The translations under genes were made by a program, and so were the position numbers. From Chitinophaga sp. Ak27 (GTDB lineage: Bacteria; Bacteroidota; Bacteroidia; Chitinophagales; Chitinophagaceae), in the NCBI RefSeq assembly GCF_012726295.1, contig NZ_JABAOB010000003.1, positions 434,001-498,000 on the forward strand: 64,000 nt of DNA, written 5' to 3'. Positions 34,734-43,421 of the stretch are shown here, in pieces (the stretch's first letter is position 1; the number at the start of each line of letters is the position of its first letter). The notes under the pieces were generated by a model that saw nothing but the letters and a program-made list of their open reading frames with translations, had not been told where the DNA came from and ran no database searches.

Positions 34734-35402
34734 ATGAAATTATATCTCGTTCCATCTCCCATTGGCAATCTGGCCGATATCACCTACCGGGCCGTAAAAG
34801 TGCTGGAGGAAGCAGACCTGATCCTCGCGGAAGATACCCGCACTTCCAGCGTCCTGCTCCGGCACTACCAGATTAATAAGCCGGTAACACCCTATCACCA
34901 GCATAATGAGCATAAAATAGTACAACACCTCCTGCAACAACTGCAGGGAGGTAAAACGATGGCTATGCTCACAGATGCCGGTACTCCGGGTATTTCCGAT
35001 CCGGGCTTTTTACTCGTCAGGGAGTGCAACCGTGCCGGCGTACCGGTAGAATGCCTGCCCGGCGCTACCGCCTTTGTACCTGCGCTGGTCAACAGTGGTA
35101 TTCCCATGAACCGCTTTGTCTTTGAAGGATTTCTTCCCCTGAAAAAAGGCCGCCATACCTTGTTTACCCAACTGGCCACAGAAGAACGGACCATCGTTTT
35201 TTATGAATCGCCCATGAGATTGGTCAGAACCCTCTCCGACCTGATCCAATACTTCGGACCAGATCGCCCCTGCTGCGTTAGCCGCGAGCTCACCAAAATG
35301 TTCGAGGAAAATAAACGCGGTACCCTCCAGGAAGTGCATGACTACTTCGCGGAAAAAGGCGTGAAAGGCGAAATTGTAGTAGTGGTACAGGGCAAAGAAT
35401 AA
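34734..35402 (+). CDS. rsmI: 16S rRNA (cytidine1402-2'-O)-methyltransferase RsmI
   Basis: Methylates the ribose of C1402 in 16S rRNA. I start it at ATG 34734 (MKLYLVPSPIGNLADIT), the family N-terminus; the open frame upstream covers repeat DNA. 222 residues of tetrapyrrole-methylase fold with EDTRTS, SDAGTPGISDPG-like (TDAGTPGISDPG) and FEGFLP motifs. It lacks the extra C-terminal domain seen in some proteobacterial forms, as is usual in Bacteroidota as far as I recall. Confidence 0.92.
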   Translation: MKLYLVPSPIGNLADITYRAVKVLEEADLILAEDTRTSSVLLRHYQINKPVTPYHQHNEHKIVQHLLQQLQGGKTMAMLTDAGTPGISDPGFLLVRECNRAGVPVECLPGATAFVPALVNSGIPMNRFVFEGFLPLKKGRHTLFTQLATEERTIVFYESPMRLVRTLSDLIQYFGPDRPCCVSRELTKMFEENKRGTLQEVHDYFAEKGVKGEIVVVVQGKE

Positions 35403-35469
35403 TTTTTTCGGCAATTGACATACTGTTGTCATAGCCATGTCGTTGCTTTGTATAACAAAACAGCTATCC

Positions 35470-36540
35470 ATGTACATGACCGATATTCCTGCGCAACGAC
35501 TGCGGCATCAGCAACTCATTAAAACCGCTTTTAAAACTCCCCGGGAAATAGTGTCCTTCTTTGGCGCCATACAATCGCAGGAATATGCGAGCAGCAAATG
35601 GGGCATAGGCGCCCGTTTGCCTGGATGCCGGGAAACACACGTGGAACAGGCCATAGGGGATAAGTTGATCGTCCGTACCACCGTTTTTCGTGGCACCTTA
35701 CACCTGGTAGCAGCCGAAGATATTCACTGGATGCTGCAACTCATAGCGCCCAACGTAAAAACAAAAATGAACAGCATGCAGCGAAAACTGGGACTGGACG
35801 AGGCCGGGCTGGCCAAAGCCAGCCAGCTGATCACCAAAGCGCTGAAGAATGGTAACCACCATACCCGCAAAGAGCTGACAGACCTGCTACAGAAAAATGG
35901 GATCGATACCTCGGAAAACCGCATGAATCATATCATCTACCATGCCTCCGTGGAACGCGTTATCTGCAATGGCCCCCTGAGAGGTAAACAATCTACCTAT
36001 ACCCTCTTGCAGGAATGGGTGCCTAATAATACCCCATTACAGCGGGAAGAGGCCCTGCATAAGCTGGCTGGCCGCTATTTTACCAGCCACGGGCCCGCTA
36101 CAGTACACGATTTTGCACAGTGGGCCGGAATATCCGTTGCCGATGCCAAGACTGGTTTGCAGGGTGCTCAACCCTCCCTCCAGTCGCAGGAAATCGGTGA
36201 AATCAGCTACTGGATGGCCCCGGTGAAGAAAGTGACGGTAACGGACACACATCTCCTGTTACCTGCTTTCGATGAATACTTTATAGGATATAAAGACCGT
36301 AGCACCCTGATAGATAGCCGGTTTACCAGCAAGGTAATGACGAACAATGGTATTTTCAATCCCATTATGATCCACAACGGACAGGTGATAGGCACCTGGA
36401 AACGTGCGCTAAAGAAGGATTCCGTTACCATCACCACCGAACTGTTTAAACCAGCCAAAAAAGCCCTGCTCAAAGCATTTGAACCGGCGGCCAGGCAATA
36501 TGCCGACTTTCTGGGACTTACCCTCAACGGTTTCAGCTGA
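35470..36540 (+). CDS. Winged-helix DNA-binding domain protein (HTH_42 / YcaQ-like)
   Basis: 356 residues from ATG 35470; 35476 is also possible. The N-terminal QRLRHQQLIKTAFKTPREIVSFFGAIQSQEY segment and internal FRGTLHLVAAEDIHWM match the AlkX/YcaQ-like winged-helix family, whose best-known members are DNA glycosylases for crosslinks (YcaQ) or uncharacterised. This shorter form with ASVERVICNGPLRGKQ and DEYFIGYKDRS belongs to the uncharacterised branch. Function not assigned. Confidence 0.7.
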   Translation: MYMTDIPAQRLRHQQLIKTAFKTPREIVSFFGAIQSQEYASSKWGIGARLPGCRETHVEQAIGDKLIVRTTVFRGTLHLVAAEDIHWMLQLIAPNVKTKMNSMQRKLGLDEAGLAKASQLITKALKNGNHHTRKELTDLLQKNGIDTSENRMNHIIYHASVERVICNGPLRGKQSTYTLLQEWVPNNTPLQREEALHKLAGRYFTSHGPATVHDFAQWAGISVADAKTGLQGAQPSLQSQEIGEISYWMAPVKKVTVTDTHLLLPAFDEYFIGYKDRSTLIDSRFTSKVMTNNGIFNPIMIHNGQVIGTWKRALKKDSVTITTELFKPAKKALLKAFEPAARQYADFLGLTLNGFS

Positions 36541-36616
36541 GCCTACACACCGAAATAACCCATGGACGGTACATCAAATTCCGCAAATGATGTTTATTTT
36601 AGCTCTTTAATCAAAC

Positions 36617-38515
36617 GTGAAAAGAATGAAGTATCGGGTTACAACAGGTAGCTGCCTGGCTATAGCCATGCTGGCAGGTAGTTGGCTACAAGTAAATGCA
36701 CAGTCAGATCGCTGGCAACAGAGAGTGAAGTACTCCATGGATGTAAAGGTGGACGCATCAGCAAATCAATTCAAGGGAAAGCAACATCTCGAATACTACA
36801 ACAACTCTCCCGATACCCTGAAGAAAGTGTTCTATCACCTGTACTGGAACGCCTTTCAACCCAATAGCATGATGGATGTCCGCAGCCGTGAGCTGGGAAA
36901 AATAGTAGTGGGAAAAGACCGTAATGGCAACGAGCGCCGCGACTGGGACAACCGCGTACGTGATCGTATTTCCAAGTTGAAACCCGATGAAATAGGCTAT
37001 CAGAAAGTGATTTCACTGAAACGCGATGGAAAGCCGCAGGATTTCAAAGTAGTGGAAACCATCCTCGAAGTACCATTGGATAAACCTATCATGCCTAATT
37101 CCAAAGTGGAATTTGATATGGAGTTTGAAACACAGGTGCCTGTGCAAATCCGCCGTAGCGGCCGCAATAACTCCGAAGGCGTAGATTTTTCCATGGCCCA
37201 GTGGTATCCTAAAATGTGCGAATACGACTACGAAGGCTGGCATGCTACTCCTTATATTGCCCGTGAATTCTACGGCGTATGGGGTGACTATGACGTGAAA
37301 ATTAACATTGATAAAAAATATGTACTGGCTGCAACAGGCTACCTGCAAAATCCTGAACAGATTGGCTATGGCTATGAAAAGCCCGGTACTAAAGTAAACA
37401 GGTCTGCTGGCAACACGCTCACCTGGCACTTTGTAGCACCTAATGTACATGACTTTGTATGGGCGGCCGATCCCGACTATAAGCACATAACCCAACAGGT
37501 AGATGGATTTACGGCTCATTTCTTCTATATCGATAATGAGCATACCCATAATACCTGGCCTCAGCTGGCAAAGATGATTCCCGCTGCTTATGCTTATATC
37601 AAAGCACATTACGGTCCTTATCCATATGAGCAGTACTCTTTCATTCAAGGCGGCGATGGCGGTATGGAATATCCCATGGCTACCCTGATTATGGGTAATG
37701 GTAAAATGGATGGCTTGTATGGGGTGGCTATGCATGAATGGATGCACAGCTGGTACCAGGGAATGCTGGCTACAAACGAAAGCTTGTATCCATGGATGGA
37801 TGAAGGGTTTACCACTTTTGCAGAAAACAATGTGATTCATAATACCATCGATTCACTGAAAGATGCCAATGCCCAGGAAGATGCATATGCAGGCTATTTT
37901 GCACTGGCCAGAAGCCCTTTTGAAGAACCGGCTACTACGCATTCCGATCACTATAATACTAACTACGGATATAGCCTCACGGCTTATTCTAAGGGCGCCG
38001 TATTCCTCGAACAGCTGGGATACGTAATTGGTGCTGCCAACCGTGATGCAGGGTTACTGCGTTACTACAAGGAGTGGCGCTTTAAACATCCCAATGCCAA
38101 CGACTTTATCAGGGTAATGGAGAAGGAGAGCGGTATTGCACTGGATTGGTACAAACAATACTTTATCAACTCCGTGAAGCATATCGATTACGGTATAGAC
38201 AGTGTATATGAAAAAGGGAACAAAACTATTGTTCGACTGCGAAGGATTGGGTTGATGCCAATGCCAATAGATTTCCTGGTAACAGATAAAAGCGGAAATA
38301 AAGTACTGCATTATATTCCATTGTCTATCATGTATGGCGAAAAGCCAAATGAAAATCCTGCTAATAAACGTATAGTAGATAACGTTTGGTACTGGACAAA
38401 TACTACGTACGAAGTAGAACTGGATATTCCTTTATCCAATATCAAAGAGTTGGAAATTGATCCCAGCCAGCGTATGGCCGATGTAGACAGAAGCAATAAC
38501 AAGGCAGTTTCTTAA
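36617..38515 (+). CDS. M1-family metallopeptidase (secreted aminopeptidase)
   Basis: 632 residues; GTG 36617 or ATG 36626 starts, both leading into a signal peptide ending near LQVNAQ. Zinc motif His373-Glu374-x2-His377 (HEWMH) with Glu396 19 residues on, and GGMEYPM in place of GAMEN for substrate-binding. Predicted to cut N-terminal residues from peptides in the periplasm or outside. It is alone, between the winged-helix gene and a convergent patatin-like gene. Confidence 0.88.
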   Translation: MKRMKYRVTTGSCLAIAMLAGSWLQVNAQSDRWQQRVKYSMDVKVDASANQFKGKQHLEYYNNSPDTLKKVFYHLYWNAFQPNSMMDVRSRELGKIVVGKDRNGNERRDWDNRVRDRISKLKPDEIGYQKVISLKRDGKPQDFKVVETILEVPLDKPIMPNSKVEFDMEFETQVPVQIRRSGRNNSEGVDFSMAQWYPKMCEYDYEGWHATPYIAREFYGVWGDYDVKINIDKKYVLAATGYLQNPEQIGYGYEKPGTKVNRSAGNTLTWHFVAPNVHDFVWAADPDYKHITQQVDGFTAHFFYIDNEHTHNTWPQLAKMIPAAYAYIKAHYGPYPYEQYSFIQGGDGGMEYPMATLIMGNGKMDGLYGVAMHEWMHSWYQGMLATNESLYPWMDEGFTTFAENNVIHNTIDSLKDANAQEDAYAGYFALARSPFEEPATTHSDHYNTNYGYSLTAYSKGAVFLEQLGYVIGAANRDAGLLRYYKEWRFKHPNANDFIRVMEKESGIALDWYKQYFINSVKHIDYGIDSVYEKGNKTIVRLRRIGLMPMPIDFLVTDKSGNKVLHYIPLSIMYGEKPNENPANKRIVDNVWYWTNTTYEVELDIPLSNIKELEIDPSQRMADVDRSNNKAVS

Positions 38516-38625
38516 AGCGTAAAGCATAAATCATAAAGCTATTATGGAGAATAATTAAAGCGATTTAAAAGATTGCTAAGATCACTCTCCACAATAGCTT
38601 TATGTTTTACGCTTTCTGCTTTCCA
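38514..38625 (+). repeat. Intergenic hairpin repeat, family A copy 4
   Basis: AAAGC-rich left arm with AAAGCTATTATGGAGA (about 38536-38552) and right arm TCTCCACAATAGCTTT (about 38586-38602), with AGCGATTT centre. It starts at the M1 peptidase stop and its right arm runs into the stop codon of the convergent patatin-like gene at 38607. Confidence 0.82.
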
Positions 38626-39620
38626 AGGATTTCGGCCGCTGTATCTTCCCCATTTTTCATCATCATCTTCATTTCTTCCGGTATAAATTCCAATCCTCCC
38701 AATTGCACCCGCAGCGCCGCTTTCGGACGGATAATATGCAGGTTAATCACTTTTTTATCGCGGAACGGGTTATTGTCCGGCAGGTCAAAGTAATTATTCA
38801 CTGCCGTTTCGGGAATACCGGCTTGTTTCATATTTTCTTTTACTGCGTCGAGGTAAGTAATGGCTTTGTTGAAAAATTGCGTCATTTTCAGGTCGGTGGA
38901 TGACATGCCGTTGGTGTGGCTATCTATCTGTCTTTCCAGTACATCGAGCAGGCTTTTAAATTCGATTCCATCTTCTTCGGGATCGGCCGGCGTAAGGAGG
39001 ATGGCATATATAGTCGTAGCGCCCTTGTCGATAGCCAGTTTGATGGCATTGTAGTACTCGCCGCCACCATGGGTAAACTGCTGTACATGATCGGGCAGGG
39101 AGGCTACAGCTACAGGTGGCATGAACACGGGCATACTGATAGAAGCCAGTACCGCTTCGCGGAAAGAGTAGTTATCATGGAGCGTTACAATGTCGTAATC
39201 CTTTTGCACGGTATCCCTACTACGTGGCGAGAAATAGGTAGTGCGATTGGTTTGCAGGCAGTACCCGGAAACGAAAACCTCTTTATCCAATTGTTCCAAT
39301 GCACGGAATCTTGCCTCGCTAAAAATATTATTGACTTTGAGGGTTAATGCGGTGGCATTATAAAGGGAGTTGTGGTGTGGAAAACGCTGCATCAGGGTGG
39401 CAGTATTAACGATGTCTGCGGTACTGTTGCTGGTAAAGAGTTTTTCCAGCAGGTTGATTTCTCCTAATGCTGCCAGTGGTGCAATGAGTGCACTGGTGCC
39501 GGTCCCACAGAGGATACCAAATTCAATTGCTGGTTGTTGTGCGTACAGATACTTCAGGGCACCAACGGCAAATGCGCTCCTGGAGCCGCCGCCGCTGATG
39601 ACTAACGCAGTCTTAGCCAT
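38607..39620 (-). CDS. Patatin-fold protein lacking the Ser-Asp dyad
   Basis: 337 residues. The fold is clear: a GGGSRSAFAVGALKYL glycine-rich start, an elbow region near 39-43, IPVF-type SMPVFMPP, and a DGG-like position. But the GxSxG nucleophile elbow reads G39-T-G41-T-S43, so Gly occupies the Ser position, and the DGG catalytic Asp is His184 (THGGGE). The oxyanion-loop GGGxRG also reads GGGSRS. Both catalytic residues of a patatin phospholipase are thus missing. Function unknown; probably a binding or regulatory pseudoenzyme. Its 3' end overlaps a family A repeat. Confidence 0.8.
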   Translation of the reverse strand: MAKTALVISGGGSRSAFAVGALKYLYAQQPAIEFGILCGTGTSALIAPLAALGEINLLEKLFTSNSTADIVNTATLMQRFPHHNSLYNATALTLKVNNIFSEARFRALEQLDKEVFVSGYCLQTNRTTYFSPRSRDTVQKDYDIVTLHDNYSFREAVLASISMPVFMPPVAVASLPDHVQQFTHGGGEYYNAIKLAIDKGATTIYAILLTPADPEEDGIEFKSLLDVLERQIDSHTNGMSSTDLKMTQFFNKAITYLDAVKENMKQAGIPETAVNNYFDLPDNNPFRDKKVINLHIIRPKAALRVQLGGLEFIPEEMKMMMKNGEDTAAEILGKQKA

Positions 39621-39656
39621 GAGGATTTTTTATGGTAAGACAATATAATTAAAAAA

Positions 39657-40223
39657 TCAAAAAATAAGTTGCTGGAGTTGGTTTTGCCAGGTGTGTCCCT
39701 GTAGCTCCTGGTCTTTCAACTTTTCCAGGTGGTGTTCATTGTGATAGGCAATGAAGTAAAGCATTTCCCGGATGGTAATTTTTCCCAGCAGGGGATGGGG
39801 AAGCCGGTATTTATCCAGGTCTTTTTCCGACCAGCCGGATAGCTTATCTAATAATTTATTTTTCTGAAGGAGAAAGCCTTGTAATAGTGCCGGTCGTTGC
39901 GCTGGGTAGATTACGCCGGGTTGATAAGCCCTGGCGGCTTTGAAGCTTCCCGCCAATACCCGCTGATAATCGGCTACCAGTGCTTCGTACGAACGGGAAG
40001 GTATTATTGTGGTGCCAAAGTAACGCAGCGTTAATTTAGGAAAGGCCAGCGCACTGCTAACAGGCCTGATGGATTTAGTGAGATGATCGAGTTGCTGACC
40101 AGCCGACCATTTACCGTAAGGGGAGGCGGTAAAACGTATATCCGGCAGCGTATTGACAAAATCTACGAAATTGTCGAAACTCTTATCTATGAGAGAGCGG
40201 ATCTCGTGCTGGTTCAGGTACAT
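39657..40223 (-). CDS. DinB-family putative metal-dependent protein
   Basis: 188 residues from ATG 40223 (MYLNQHEIRSLIDKS); 17 codons upstream are open but less likely. Four-helix DinB-like fold with the metal-site His residues in QLDHLTKS and YHNEHH near the end. Family members include bacillithiol or mycothiol transferases and many of unknown role; this cannot be narrowed. It lies 36 bases upstream of the patatin-like gene on the same strand. Confidence 0.8.
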   Translation of the reverse strand: MYLNQHEIRSLIDKSFDNFVDFVNTLPDIRFTASPYGKWSAGQQLDHLTKSIRPVSSALAFPKLTLRYFGTTIIPSRSYEALVADYQRVLAGSFKAARAYQPGVIYPAQRPALLQGFLLQKNKLLDKLSGWSEKDLDKYRLPHPLLGKITIREMLYFIAYHNEHHLEKLKDQELQGHTWQNQLQQLIF

Positions 40224-40417
40224 AGGAATCAATTTTAGAGGTTTCAATAACACATTACCTGTTGTTGTATGCAATATACCCGGGCCACTGCAATTTCTTT
40301 GAAGTTACGCCAGATTTGCGAGCCAGCCAAGATTTTATCATATAAAAAAATATTTTATCTATAATAAAATGGCTTTATGGCCCGGGAATATTGATATTAG
40401 GTCAGAAAAAAATCAAT

Positions 40418-40627
40418 TTATTCGAGTATGGCGCATTCATATCCCTGTTTTTGTACAAATTCTACTATAATATTCTCCTCCACCTGTAAATCGGCAATGC
40501 GCAATACTTTATCACAGTCATCCAGGTCCACATGACAGGAGCCAACGCTGAAGCTGGATGAAATAGCCTGGATAACATAACGGCGTTTTTCCTGGCTGTC
40601 TATATTGGTTTTGAATATACCTATCAT
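40418..40627 (-). CDS. Small HMA-like protein without CxxC
   Basis: 69 residues with a beta-alpha-beta-beta-alpha-beta pattern like heavy-metal-associated domains (MIGIFKTNI ... IIVEFVQKQGYECAIL), but it lacks the CxxC metal site; two cysteines lie in SCHVDLDDC. It is 14 bases behind the membrane protein and is the last gene of the sigma-factor unit. Its partner or metal is not known. Confidence 0.65.
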   Translation of the reverse strand: MIGIFKTNIDSQEKRRYVIQAISSSFSVGSCHVDLDDCDKVLRIADLQVEENIIVEFVQKQGYECAILE

Positions 40628-40641
40628 CGTACGGCAATTTT

Positions 40642-41091
40642 TTATGAAGTAGCTTGTTCGTCTTTATTGGGTTCTTCCGGTTTCCGCGGCGCTTCGTCCA
40701 TATCGCTCCAGTAGCGTTCCCATCCTTCCCGTCTGGAAGCTCCAAATCCGCGCCCGCAGCGGTTGCGCAATTGTTCTCTTACCCTGGCCTGTTCTTCCGG
40801 TGACATATGCGCCATCTTTTCCCGAAGCTTGGCTTTCCATTCCCGGCCACGGGCCCATTTATCTTCCCAGGAGCGATTGTGGTGATTATGCCAGCCAAAC
40901 AAAAGCTTACCGAGCAACAACAGGCCTAATGCCTGCCAGAAGGTAATTACCGGACCATGAAACAAGTCGGGAATCAGGCAATTCCATAATGTCATGGTTA
41001 CAAATCCAATGGCCAGGATAAATGCGGCTCCCATCATTATGAATTTGAGTATGTGAAGTCCCTTTCTGCTTCTTCTGAAATCGTTTCTCAT
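40642..41091 (-). CDS. Small two-helix membrane protein downstream of ECF sigma factor
   Basis: 149 residues: basic N-terminus, two membrane segments (about 16-37 and 46-64), a HNHHN patch, then a charged helical tail with MSPEEQARVREQLRNRCGRGF. It lies where an anti-sigma factor would be expected, 16 bases after the sigma gene, but I do not see an anti-sigma zinc or RskA-like fold. The tail faces the cytoplasm or periplasm depending on topology. Possibly a sigma regulator; otherwise unknown. Confidence 0.6.
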   Translation of the reverse strand: MRNDFRRSRKGLHILKFIMMGAAFILAIGFVTMTLWNCLIPDLFHGPVITFWQALGLLLLGKLLFGWHNHHNRSWEDKWARGREWKAKLREKMAHMSPEEQARVREQLRNRCGRGFGASRREGWERYWSDMDEAPRKPEEPNKDEQATS

Positions 41092-41107
41092 ATCTTAAAT
41101 AAATTAA

Positions 41108-41665
41108 TCAGTCATTTAATAATTCGCGGTACAGTTCAGCCAAACGTTCCCGCAGGAATAATACCGCATAACGTTTGCGGGACAGGAGGGTATTTACGCC
41201 AATACCAGTTTCTTCGCTCATCTCCTTAAAAGATTTACCCTCCAGTTCATGTTGCAGAAATACCTGTCGCTGATCTGCCGGCAGCTCGTCTATAGCTTCC
41301 ATAATGGCTTCCGACATGATTTTCTTTATCATGGGGTTATCGGCTTCCATATTTTTGTCGGCCAGTAATTCCGGTAGAAATAATACTTCTTCCCCTTCTA
41401 TTTCCCGGGTATGGTCAGAGAATGGTGATTCTTTCTTTTTGCGGAAAAAGTCGGTAATCCTGTTGCGGGTAACGGCAAAAAGCCACCCGGTAATGGAGTC
41501 GACCTGGCTACCCAGCCGCAGGTACTCTGTAAACTGATAGAAAACATCCTGTAAAATATCCTCCGCATCAGACGCATTATTTACCCGTTGCCGGATAAAG
41601 TGAAGCAATCGCTTGCGTTCCTGCTTTACGGTTGCCTGTATGCGTTCGTTTTGCTCTATGGCCAT
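41108..41665 (-). CDS. ECF-type RNA polymerase sigma factor
   Basis: 185 residues from ATG 41665 (MAIEQNERIQATVKQ); ATG 41695 adds ten residues. Region 2 (SDAEDILQDVFYQFTEYLR, GWLFAVTRNRITDFFRKKK) recognises the -10 and region 4 (LPADQRQVFLQHELEGKSFKEMSEETGI) has the helix-turn-helix for the -35. Forms a unit with the membrane and HMA-like genes, and is divergent from the CDF exporter at 41785, which it may control. Confidence 0.88.
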   Translation of the reverse strand: MAIEQNERIQATVKQERKRLLHFIRQRVNNASDAEDILQDVFYQFTEYLRLGSQVDSITGWLFAVTRNRITDFFRKKKESPFSDHTREIEGEEVLFLPELLADKNMEADNPMIKKIMSEAIMEAIDELPADQRQVFLQHELEGKSFKEMSEETGIGVNTLLSRKRYAVLFLRERLAELYRELLND

Positions 41666-41784
41666 AATGCTATTTGTAAGGACCAGCTGTTTCATCTTAA
41701 TAAGGATGACGAAGCAGCAAAGCGGATATTTTATGATGAAAGAAAAAAAACTACTTAAATTACAAATAACGAAATCTGTCAGCT

Positions 41785-42663
41785 ATGCATGACCATGCTC
41801 ACGCCCATACTCCTGCGCTGAATAGTGAACAGGTGAACCGGGCTTTTATCTGGGGAATTGCCCTCAACCTGGCCTTTGTGGCGGCAGAATTCATATCGGG
41901 TTTTCTCACACATTCCCTCGCCCTGATGGCCGATGCGGGGCATAACCTCAGTGATGTGGCCAGTTTGGCCCTCTCTCTCCTCGGCTTTCGTTTGGCTAAA
42001 ATTACTTCCAACCCGGGCTATACTTATGGGTATCGCAAAAGTACAATACTTATTTCCCTCTTTAACGCCATGTTGTTATTAGTGGTCGTAGGTATTATCG
42101 GCTACGAGGCGGTGAGGCGTTTCTCTGAACCTTATGAAGTACAGGGCCGCCCTATTGCCATTGTAGCCGGTATCGGTATCCTGATCAATGCCTTCACGGC
42201 CTGGTTGTTCTTCAAGGATAAAGAAAAAGACCTGAATATAAAAGGCGCCTACCTGCACCTGGCTGCTGATGCCGGGGTATCTCTGGCCACCGTGGTAGCC
42301 GGCGTGGTCATCATCTATACAAAATGGTATTGGCTGGACCCTCTGCTAAGCCTTATGGTAATGGTGGTAATTATAATAGGTACCTGGGGATTGCTGCGAG
42401 ACAGCTTGCGCCTGTCGATGGATGGGGTGCCCAGAGAAATTGACATACAGGAGCTACGGAAAATGGCGTTAGCCATAAACGGTGTAAAAGATATCTATCA
42501 TATCCATGTATGGGCGCTCAGCACCACTGAAAATGCACTGACTGCCCAGGTGAAACTGGATCCGCAGTTAACTGCCCTGGCCATTGAAGACCTGAAGAAA
42601 GAGCTGCGTCATGAACTGGAACACCTGGGCATCCGCCACGCTACATTGGAAATTGGTTGCTAG
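41785..42663 (+). CDS. CDF-family cation efflux transporter (CzcD/ZitB-like)
   Basis: 292 residues; six membrane helices then a cytoplasmic domain. A His-rich N-terminus (HDHAHAH) and the metal-site HNLSD and HLAADA motifs in helices 2 and 5 mark it as a Zn(II)/Co(II)/Cd(II) exporter using the proton gradient. Divergent from the ECF sigma unit, 119 bases away. Its stop overlaps that of rsmG by 4 bases (convergent). Confidence 0.9.
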   Translation: MHDHAHAHTPALNSEQVNRAFIWGIALNLAFVAAEFISGFLTHSLALMADAGHNLSDVASLALSLLGFRLAKITSNPGYTYGYRKSTILISLFNAMLLLVVVGIIGYEAVRRFSEPYEVQGRPIAIVAGIGILINAFTAWLFFKDKEKDLNIKGAYLHLAADAGVSLATVVAGVVIIYTKWYWLDPLLSLMVMVVIIIGTWGLLRDSLRLSMDGVPREIDIQELRKMALAINGVKDIYHIHVWALSTTENALTAQVKLDPQLTALAIEDLKKELRHELEHLGIRHATLEIGC

Positions 42664-43289
42664 CTTTTGGCCAGTACCACAAACTTTTCCTGGAAACTTT
42701 CTTCCGGAAAGATATCATATACCTTCACCAGTCGTGGTTTTAGGCCACTATCAGATATTTCCTGGGCCAGGTCTCCCCCTTTCAGGCAGATCAGTCCTTT
42801 TTCAAACTGTTTGCCCGGGACGGCCGATTTTTTCAATACCGGCTTGCTCCAACGCCAAAGGTCGGCCAGAGGCGCCACAGCACGGGATACTACGATATCG
42901 AACTTCCGGTTTTTAATATCTTCAACACGGCTATGGGCAGCCGTTACATTTTTAAGTTGCAGCGCTTCCGCTACCCCCTGCACTACCTTTATCTTTTTGC
43001 CAATAGAATCTACCAGGTGAAACTGTACCTCCGGGAAGAAAATAGCCAGGGGGATACCAGGAAATCCTCCGCCAGTACCCAAATCCAGGATTTGGGTGCC
43101 CGGCTGAAAATCTGCGATGGCAGCTATACTGAGAGAGTGTAATACATGCTTTTCATACAAGGCATCAATGTCTTTGCGGGATATTACATTGATTTTCTCA
43201 TTCCATTCTTCATATAATCCCTTCAACGCCCCTAATTGCGACAGCTGCTCCGGTGTAAAGTCGCTGAAATACTTTAAAATAATTTCCAT
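42660..43289 (-). CDS. rsmG: 16S rRNA (guanine527-N7)-methyltransferase RsmG
   Basis: 209-residue SAM-dependent methyltransferase that modifies G527 of 16S rRNA. Motifs ILDLGTGGGFPGIPLAI, FHLVDSIGKKIKV and VVSRAVAPLADL are typical, and the start MEIILKYFSDFTPEQ is the family N-terminus in Bacteroidota. Four-base overlap with the convergent CDF gene. Confidence 0.93.
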   Translation of the reverse strand: MEIILKYFSDFTPEQLSQLGALKGLYEEWNEKINVISRKDIDALYEKHVLHSLSIAAIADFQPGTQILDLGTGGGFPGIPLAIFFPEVQFHLVDSIGKKIKVVQGVAEALQLKNVTAAHSRVEDIKNRKFDIVVSRAVAPLADLWRWSKPVLKKSAVPGKQFEKGLICLKGGDLAQEISDSGLKPRLVKVYDIFPEESFQEKFVVLAKS

Positions 43290-43293
43290 GCCA

Positions 43294-43301
43294 CAAAAAT
43301 A
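43294..43301 (-). promoter_or_regulatory. -7 promoter motif of rsmG (TATTTTTG)
   Basis: Exact TAnnTTTG on the minus strand, 4 bases before the rsmG ATG. Near-leaderless transcript expected. Confidence 0.4.
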
Positions 43302-43304
43302 AGG

Positions 43305-43418
43305 AGAAAGCTTAAAGCAGAAGCAAAAAGCTATTGCAGTGAATGACCAAGGCGGGTTAGAAATCCGCTAAGATAATCCTTCACAATAGCGTTTTGCTTC
43401 TGATTTAAGCTTTCTGCG
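43305..43418 (+). repeat. Intergenic hairpin repeat, family A copy 5
   Basis: Arms AAGCAAAAAGCTATTG (about 43321-43336) and CAATAGCGTTTTGCTT (about 43384-43399), extended by AGCTTAAAGC-type ends on both sides. The centre is diverged (GGCGGGTT, TCCGCTAA). It fills the gap between the glycosyltransferase stop and the rsmG start, both minus-strand. Confidence 0.8.
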
Positions 43419-43421
43419 CTA

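Noticed and set aside
37013..37840. Minus-strand open frame of 275 codons antisense to the M1 peptidase
   Set aside because: The plus-strand protein has its zinc motif here; the antisense product has no coherent features.
42660..42663. 4-bp overlap of the CDF and rsmG stop codons as a sign of error
   Set aside because: Convergent overlap of a few bases is common, and both proteins end at their normal length.
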